From NCBI GenBank assembly GCA_050701635.1, contig JBOGDF010000133.1:1-13661 (forward strand): a DNA stretch of 13,661 nt. Reading direction: 5' to 3'. The notes below the pieces were generated by a model that searched no databases, was not told the DNA's origin, and saw only the letters and a list, made by a program, of their open reading frames with translations. The stretch comes from WHSM01 sp050701635. GTDB lineage: Bacteria > Actinomycetota > Actinomycetes > Mycobacteriales > Micromonosporaceae. Of the stretch, positions 9,667-13,661 are shown piece by piece (positions within the stretch are counted from its first letter, which is position 1; the number at the start of each line of letters is the position of its first letter). Position numbers and translations under genes: made by a program.

Positions 9667-10712
9667 CCGTTGCCCCCCGGCTTCGCGCAGCGTGCCTTGC
9701 TGGAGTGGAACGTCGTCGGGTTCACGTAGCTGCCGTCGGGCAGTCCGATCCGGCCGTCGAAGTCACACAGGAAGAAGTTGAACCAGGAGCCGTTCCCGCC
9801 GACCTTGGCCAGCGCGGAGAGCCGGATCGGCACCCGCTCGAAGGTCGAATTCAACACGTCCTCGTTGGCGTTGAGGGTGATGGCCAGTTTCCGCAGCTGC
9901 GCGATGTCCGCCTTCACCGAGGGGCGTACCGCCTTGAGCAGGCCAGACGTCTCGGTGGCCAGGGTCGCGATGTGTTCCAACGACTCCCCGATCGCGGTAC
10001 GGTCCTCGGCCAGCCCGGAGACGAACGTCTGCAGCTGCGTGATCGTCTCGCTGAGCTGCTCGTCCCGGGCGTTCAAGGTGGCGAGGACCTTGTTGAGGTT
10101 GTCGATCACCCGCCCGATCACGGCATCGCGATCGGCGAGCGTATTGGTCAGCGAGGCGGTACGCGAGAGCAGGCTCTCCACCGTGCCCGACTCGCCCTGC
10201 AGCACCTGGATGATCTCGAACGAGAACTTGTTGATGTCCTCCGGCGAGAGCGCCGTGAACAGTGGCCGGAAGCCGTTGAACAGCACCGTGAGATCCAGCG
10301 CCGACTCGGTCTGGGACTGCGGGATCAGCGCGTCGGGGCGCAGCCGACCGTGCTTGCTCGGACCTTCGGTCAGCGAGATGTAGCGCTGCCCGACCAGGTT
10401 GCGGTAGCGGATCTTCGCGACCACCGTCTTGGGCAGCGGGATCGACTCGTCGACCGTGAACGCCACCTCGGGGTACTTGCTGTCGACCAGCTTGATGTCG
10501 GTGACCTTGCCGACGCGTACCCCTGCGATCCGTACGTCGTCGCCTTCCAGCAGACCGGCGACCATCTTGAACCGCGCCCGGTACTCCGGGTCACCGCCGG
10601 TGCCGTAGCTGGACAGCGTGCTGGCCAGGAACAGCGTGGTCAGCCCTGTCACCACGGTGAAGAGGCCCAGCTTGATCAGCGGGGCCATGAAGCCCCGTCC
10701 CTGGACACTCAC
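9663..10712 (-). CDS. mceB: MCE family protein, MceB type
   Basis: This protein of about 349 residues has an N-terminal membrane anchor (about 11-33) and an MCE domain (about 43-118, with GDDVRIAGVRVGKV and RNLVGQRYISL). The LTVLFNGFRPLFTALSPEDI and SLTNTLADRDAVIGRVIDNL stretches strongly fit MceB, as does the WFNFFLCDFDGRIGLPDGSY end. GTG 10712 is preferred over GTG 10718 because GAGG lies seven bases before it; ATG 10688 is also possible. It begins only 28 bases after yrbEB, exactly where mceA normally sits, so no mceA is present. Two cysteines near the C-terminus might form a disulfide. It is expected to be part of the Mce tunnel. Confidence 0.9.
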   Translation of the reverse strand: MSVQGRGFMAPLIKLGLFTVVTGLTTLFLASTLSSYGTGGDPEYRARFKMVAGLLEGDDVRIAGVRVGKVTDIKLVDSKYPEVAFTVDESIPLPKTVVAKIRYRNLVGQRYISLTEGPSKHGRLRPDALIPQSQTESALDLTVLFNGFRPLFTALSPEDINKFSFEIIQVLQGESGTVESLLSRTASLTNTLADRDAVIGRVIDNLNKVLATLNARDEQLSETITQLQTFVSGLAEDRTAIGESLEHIATLATETSGLLKAVRPSVKADIAQLRKLAITLNANEDVLNSTFERVPIRLSALAKVGGNGSWFNFFLCDFDGRIGLPDGSYVNPTTFHSSKARCAKPGGNG

Positions 10713-10740
10713 GTGCACACCTCGCTTCGCTCGTACACCG

Positions 10741-11568
10741 CTACCCCACGATCCGTACCGTCGTCGTGGTCCCCCAGATGGCGAGACTCAGGAAGAAGTC
10801 GAAGATGTTAACCGCCACGATCGCCAACCGCACGGCACGCCCTACCGCCAGACCCACGCCGGCCGGCCCGCCGGAAGCGGTGTAGCCGTAGTAGCAGTGG
10901 ATCAGGATCACCAGGACGCTGAACACCAGCACTTTGAAGAACGACCACAACACGTCTTCGGGAGGTAGGAAGAGGTGGAAGTAGTAGTCGTACGTGCCGG
11001 CTGACTGGCCGTAGTAGCCGGTGGCGATCAGCCGGGTCGCCATGTAGCTGCAGAGCAGCGCGATCACGTACAGCGGGATGACGGCGACGAAGCCGGCGAT
11101 CATCCGGGTGGTGACCAGGAACGGCAGCGACGGCAGGCCCATCACCTCGAGGGCGTCGACCTCCTCGTTGATCCGCATCGCGCCCAGCTGCGCGGTGAAA
11201 CCGCAGCCCACCGTGGCGGACAGCGCCAGGCCGGCCACCAGCGGCGAGATCTCCCGGGTGTTGAAGTACGCCGAGACGAACCCGGTGAACGCGCTCGACC
11301 CGATCTGCTGCAGCGCCTGGTAGCCCTGCAGCCCGACCTCGGTGCCGGTGAAGAAGGTGATGAACAGGATGACACCGACCGTGCCGCCGATCACCGCCAG
11401 CGCGCCGGACCCGAAGCTCACCTCGGCGAGCAGCCGGATCACTTCCCGCTTGTAGCGGCGCAGCGTACGCGGGGTCCAGGCGAGCGACCGTGCGTAGAAC
11501 CAGAGCTGGTCGCCCAGGTCGTCCAGGAACGCCAGTGGCCGTTTGTAGACCTGGGTCAGGTTCGCCAC
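10741..11568 (-). CDS. yrbEB: MlaE/YrbE family permease, second subunit
   Basis: This integral membrane permease of about 275 residues belongs to the MlaE/YrbE family. It has several hydrophobic segments and the family signature EEVDALEVMG (about 135-144), a cytoplasmic coupling helix that contacts the ATPase. It pairs with YrbEA to form the channel of the Mce lipid importer. GTG 11568 is preferred, since GGGGAG lies six bases upstream. A TTG at 11574, overlapping the yrbEA stop, is the alternative but is too close to that site. The GYTASGGPAGVGLAVGRAV stretch near the C-terminus is typical of the family. It is translationally coupled to yrbEA. Confidence 0.95.
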   Translation of the reverse strand: MANLTQVYKRPLAFLDDLGDQLWFYARSLAWTPRTLRRYKREVIRLLAEVSFGSGALAVIGGTVGVILFITFFTGTEVGLQGYQALQQIGSSAFTGFVSAYFNTREISPLVAGLALSATVGCGFTAQLGAMRINEEVDALEVMGLPSLPFLVTTRMIAGFVAVIPLYVIALLCSYMATRLIATGYYGQSAGTYDYYFHLFLPPEDVLWSFFKVLVFSVLVILIHCYYGYTASGGPAGVGLAVGRAVRLAIVAVNIFDFFLSLAIWGTTTTVRIVG

Positions 11569-11570
11569 CG

Positions 11571-12353
11571 TCAACTCCCCTTCTGCGGGACGACCTGGAA
11601 GTAGATCGCCACGATGATGAAGTTGACAGCGAACAACAGCATGAACGCGACCACCACGGTCTGGTTCACCGCGTCCCCGACGCCCTTCGGACCGCCCTTC
11701 GCGTTCATGCCCAGATAGCAGCCGACCAGGGCCGCGATGGCGCCGAAGAACAGCGCCTTGATCTCACCGGACACCAGGTCGGCGAGCTGCCCGAGGGCCT
11801 GGAAACTGGCGAGGTACGCGCCGGGCGTACCGCCCTGCATCACCACGTTGAAGAAGTAGCCGCCGGCCACACCGACCACGCTGACCAGCCCGTTCAGCAG
11901 CACCGCCACGAACATGCTGGCGATCACCCGGGGCACCACCAGGCGCTGGATCGGGTCGATGCCGAGCACCTGCATCGCGTCCAGCTCTTCCCGGATCTTG
12001 CGAGCGCCCAGGTCGGCGCAGATCGCCGAGCCGCCGGCGCCGGCGATGATCAGCGCGGTCACGATCGGGCCGGCCTCCCGTACCACGGCGAGCACGCTGG
12101 CGGCGCCGGAGAACGACTGCGCGCCCAGCTGCCGGGTCAGCGACCCGAGCTGCAGCGCGATCACCGCGCCGAACGGAATCGCCACCAGCCCCGCCGGCAC
12201 GATCGACACACTCGCGATGAACCAGGCCTGCTGGATCAGCTCCCGCACCTGAAACGGCCGGCGCGGAAACGTACGGAAGGTGTCGAGTACGAAGGCGAAG
12301 AACTTGCCTGCCTCGGTCAGCGAACTGGTCGCGATGGAGACCGGACTGGGCAT
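11571..12353 (-). CDS. yrbEA: MlaE/YrbE family permease, first subunit
   Basis: This 260-residue integral membrane permease has the YrbE signature EELDAMQVLGIDP (122-134), which marks the coupling helix that meets the ATPase. Hydrophobic segments are seen at about 43-70, 85-112, 143-172 and 200-215 and near 230-252, and the conserved GAGGSAICADLGARKI stretch precedes the signature. The start ATG at 12353 directly abuts the TAG of the ATPase gene, and its 3' end abuts yrbEB, so the three are one unit. Family knowledge: with YrbEB it forms the heterodimeric inner-membrane permease of Mce lipid importers. The length is normal. Confidence 0.96.
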   Translation of the reverse strand: MPSPVSIATSSLTEAGKFFAFVLDTFRTFPRRPFQVRELIQQAWFIASVSIVPAGLVAIPFGAVIALQLGSLTRQLGAQSFSGAASVLAVVREAGPIVTALIIAGAGGSAICADLGARKIREELDAMQVLGIDPIQRLVVPRVIASMFVAVLLNGLVSVVGVAGGYFFNVVMQGGTPGAYLASFQALGQLADLVSGEIKALFFGAIAALVGCYLGMNAKGGPKGVGDAVNQTVVVAFMLLFAVNFIIVAIYFQVVPQKGS

Positions 12354-13391
12354 CTAGCCCTCCCTCCGGTCCAGCGTCACCGTGTCCTGATCCGGTCCGG
12401 TGTAGCGCCTGGCGTACACGGTGCCCTCGGCGGGCTGGTCGGTACGGGCCCAGGCGTCGCCGCCGAACGAACCGGGCGGCGGGGTGACTCCGTTCTCCCG
12501 GCACCAATGGCCGGGCGCGCGCTGGGTACGCCGCGGCATGCCGTTGGACGGCGTCAGCTGGATCGGGATGGGTGGCAGCGGCCCGAGCTCCTCACCGGAC
12601 TCGGCCTCGGCGGCCAGCTCGTCGGCGTCCTTCTCCTCGGCCATACCGATCGGGCCGATCCGCTGGGCGTTGAGGAACTGGCGTACCACCGGCTCCTCGG
12701 AGCACAGCAGCATCTCGCGCGGGCCGAACATCGCCAGGTGCCTGTGGTAGAGCAGGCCGATGTTGTCGGGCACCGTACGGGCGGTGTTGATGTCGTGGGT
12801 CACGATCAGGAACGTGGCCTCGATCTGCTGGTTCAGGTCGACGATCAGCTGGTTGAGGTACGCCGTGCGCACCGGGTCCAGCCCGGAGTCCGGCTCGTCG
12901 AACAGGATGATCTCGGGGTCCAGCACCAGCGCCCGGGCCAGGCCGGCGCGCTTGCGCATGCCGCCGGAGATCTCGCCGGGCAGCTTCTTCTCGGAGCCGA
13001 GGAGCCCGACCATCTCCATCTTCTCGAGCACGATGTCGCGTACCTCGCGCTCGCTCTTCTTGGTGTGCTCCCGGAGCGGGAACGCGATGTTGTCGAAGAG
13101 CGTCATCGAACCGAACAGGGCACCGTCCTGGAACAGGACACCGAAGAGCTTCCGGGTTTCGTACAGGTCGTGTTCGCTCAGCTTGGGAAGGTCCTTGCCC
13201 TGGATCCAGATCGAGCCCTGGTCGGGATGTAGCAGCCCCACCAGGGTCTTCAGGAACACGGACTTACCGGTGCCCGAGGGGCCGAGCAGCACAGAGATCT
13301 CTCCGGGCGGCAACGTCAAGGTGACGTCCCCCCAGATCAGTTGCTTGCCGAAAGACTTGGTCAGACTCTCGACTCTCACCTCGACGCCCAA
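12354..13391 (-). CDS. mceG: Mce transporter ATP-binding protein (MceG/Mkl)
   Basis: This 345-residue ABC ATPase powers Mce import. Motifs: Walker A GPSGTGKS (37-44), Q-loop LFQD (Gln88), signature ISGGM (141-145), Walker B IILFDEP with Glu166, D-loop SGLD and H-loop His199. The tail contains RQFLNAQRIGPIGMAEEKD, characteristic of actinobacterial MceG, and then a long acidic and proline-rich end. I chose TTG 13391 because GGGAGGGG precedes it by about four to six bases and the protein then begins MGVEVRVESLTKSFG, like mycobacterial Mkl. A frame-open GTG at 13424 would add 11 residues and is the alternative. In M. tuberculosis the orthologue serves several mce operons from a separate locus; here it heads the operon. 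It ends as TAG directly followed by the yrbEA ATG. Confidence 0.95.
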   Translation of the reverse strand: MGVEVRVESLTKSFGKQLIWGDVTLTLPPGEISVLLGPSGTGKSVFLKTLVGLLHPDQGSIWIQGKDLPKLSEHDLYETRKLFGVLFQDGALFGSMTLFDNIAFPLREHTKKSEREVRDIVLEKMEMVGLLGSEKKLPGEISGGMRKRAGLARALVLDPEIILFDEPDSGLDPVRTAYLNQLIVDLNQQIEATFLIVTHDINTARTVPDNIGLLYHRHLAMFGPREMLLCSEEPVVRQFLNAQRIGPIGMAEEKDADELAAEAESGEELGPLPPIPIQLTPSNGMPRRTQRAPGHWCRENGVTPPPGSFGGDAWARTDQPAEGTVYARRYTGPDQDTVTLDRREG

Positions 13392-13424
13392 CGGGCCCCT
13401 CCCATGCGCTGGCGGCTCACGCAC

Positions 13425-13440
13425 CGGTCGACGTCGACCG
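13425..13440. promoter_or_regulatory. 16-bp perfect palindrome upstream of mceG
   Basis: CGGTCGACGTCGACCG reads the same on both strands and lies 34 bp before the mceG TTG start. It could be an operator for a dimeric regulator such as a TetR- or GntR-type protein, or in RNA a 5-bp stem with a 6-base loop. Short GC-rich palindromes built from GTCGAC are also fairly common by chance in such genomes. Confidence 0.4.
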
Positions 13441-13451
13441 CACGACTTCCA

Positions 13452-13471
13452 CCGCGGCTAACTGACCGCGG
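13452..13471 (-). other. CCGCGG hairpin in the mceG leader
   Basis: CCGCGG occurs at 13452-13457 and 13466-13471 with 8 bases between, allowing a 6-bp all-GC stem. It overlaps the 3' part of the possible leader ORF at 13458-13481, an arrangement sometimes used for attenuation. No T run follows. Confidence 0.35.
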
Positions 13472-13481
13472 GTAATGGCAT
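13458..13481 (-). CDS. Possible 7-codon leader ORF upstream of mceG
   Basis: ATG at 13481 is followed by MPLPAVS and a TAG stop. GAGGAG lies eight bases before the ATG, a better ribosome binding site than that of many real genes here. It overlaps the CCGCGG hairpin. Because a 7-codon frame arises easily by chance, I regard it as a candidate upstream ORF only; no function can be assigned. Confidence 0.25.
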   Translation of the reverse strand: MPLPAVS

Positions 13482-13484
13482 GAA

Positions 13485-13501
13485 GTTAACTCCTCAGTAA
13501 C
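13485..13501. promoter_or_regulatory. Imperfect inverted repeat, possible operator
   Basis: GTTACTGAGGAGTTAAC (minus strand) has GTTA/TAAC ends and near-symmetric ACT/AGT inner bases, with a one-base offset. AT-rich palindromes of this kind are typical operators of TetR or GntR regulators, families that control several mce operons. It overlaps the ribosome binding site of the possible leader ORF. The identification is tentative. Confidence 0.3.
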
Positions 13502-13661
13502 AGGGATGGAAGACCCCTTATCCACATGCCACACCTCAGTCATGGATTCGCAATGTTGGTGTAGCTACGTTACGCGCATCACAGGCCAAGATAAATCGGA
13601 CGAACGCACAGGGTAGCTGGCAAACCCGCAGGTACGGGTACGGAGACCAGATCGGGGTGGT

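Larger units (their letters stand above)
13392..13661 (-). other. Leader region of the mce operon
   Basis: About 270 bp without a convincing long gene, more AT-rich than the genes. It holds a 16-bp palindrome, a CCGCGG hairpin, an imperfect inverted repeat and a possible very short ORF, each listed separately. Near the right edge ACCCG-TACCTG-CGGGT followed by TT (about 13641-13621, minus strand) is a weak terminator-like hairpin that could end an upstream gene; from actinobacterial synteny that gene might be rplL, but it lies outside the window. I found no promoter with two good elements and correct spacing. Confidence 0.5.

Noticed and set aside
13561..13630. mceG promoter around TTGGCC or TTGCCA elements
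   Set aside because: No -10 like hexamer lies at 16-18 bases from either element, so I did not call a promoter.
13482..13661. The 3' end of an upstream gene entering at the right edge
   Set aside because: One minus-strand frame is open to a stop near 13537, but its composition is not coding-like for this genome and I do not recognise the residues.

Overview
This is a compact, high-GC actinobacterial chromosome segment with every gene on the minus strand, so it is read from right to left. TTG and GTG starts are frequent, gene junctions often overlap as ATGA, and the RpoB, RpoC and Mce sequences are of actinobacterial type. I infer a non-mycobacterial actinomycete, possibly near Micromonosporaceae. 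The family is a guess from the overall look, not from a search.

Transcription order. About 270 bp of leader (13661-13392) holds several palindromes and a possible 7-codon leader ORF. An MCE (lipid-import) operon follows: the ATPase mceG/mkl (12354-13391), two permeases yrbEA and yrbEB (10741-12353), and four MCE-domain proteins that I class as MceB, MceC, MceD and the lipoprotein MceE (6207-10712). After a spacer of about 155 bp come two Mce-associated membrane proteins (6050-4193). A 404-bp intergenic region then carries a good promoter and a structured leader for rpoB (357-3788). A 165-bp spacer with a 24-bp stem-loop leads into the 5' end of rpoC (1-191), which runs off the window.

How the genes work together. 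MceG is expected to power a YrbEA/YrbEB permease pair in the membrane. The MCE-domain proteins, each with one N-terminal anchor, should build the substrate tunnel outside the membrane, and the Mce-associated proteins are probable accessory or stability factors. rpoB and rpoC encode the beta and beta' subunits of RNA polymerase. In Mycobacterium tuberculosis the unlinked ATPase gene mkl lies between rplL and rpoB. Here the same neighbourhood seems to hold a whole MCE operon.

Most notable points: (1) the operon has no recognisable MceA or MceF, although six different Mce proteins form the mycobacterial ring; (2) a long, nearly perfect stem-loop starts 10 nt after the rpoB stop; (3) the rpoB leader can fold so that its ribosome binding site is paired; (4) the second Mce-associated protein has a long disordered arm with recent-looking repeats. 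I saw no mobile element, CRISPR array, tRNA or rRNA.
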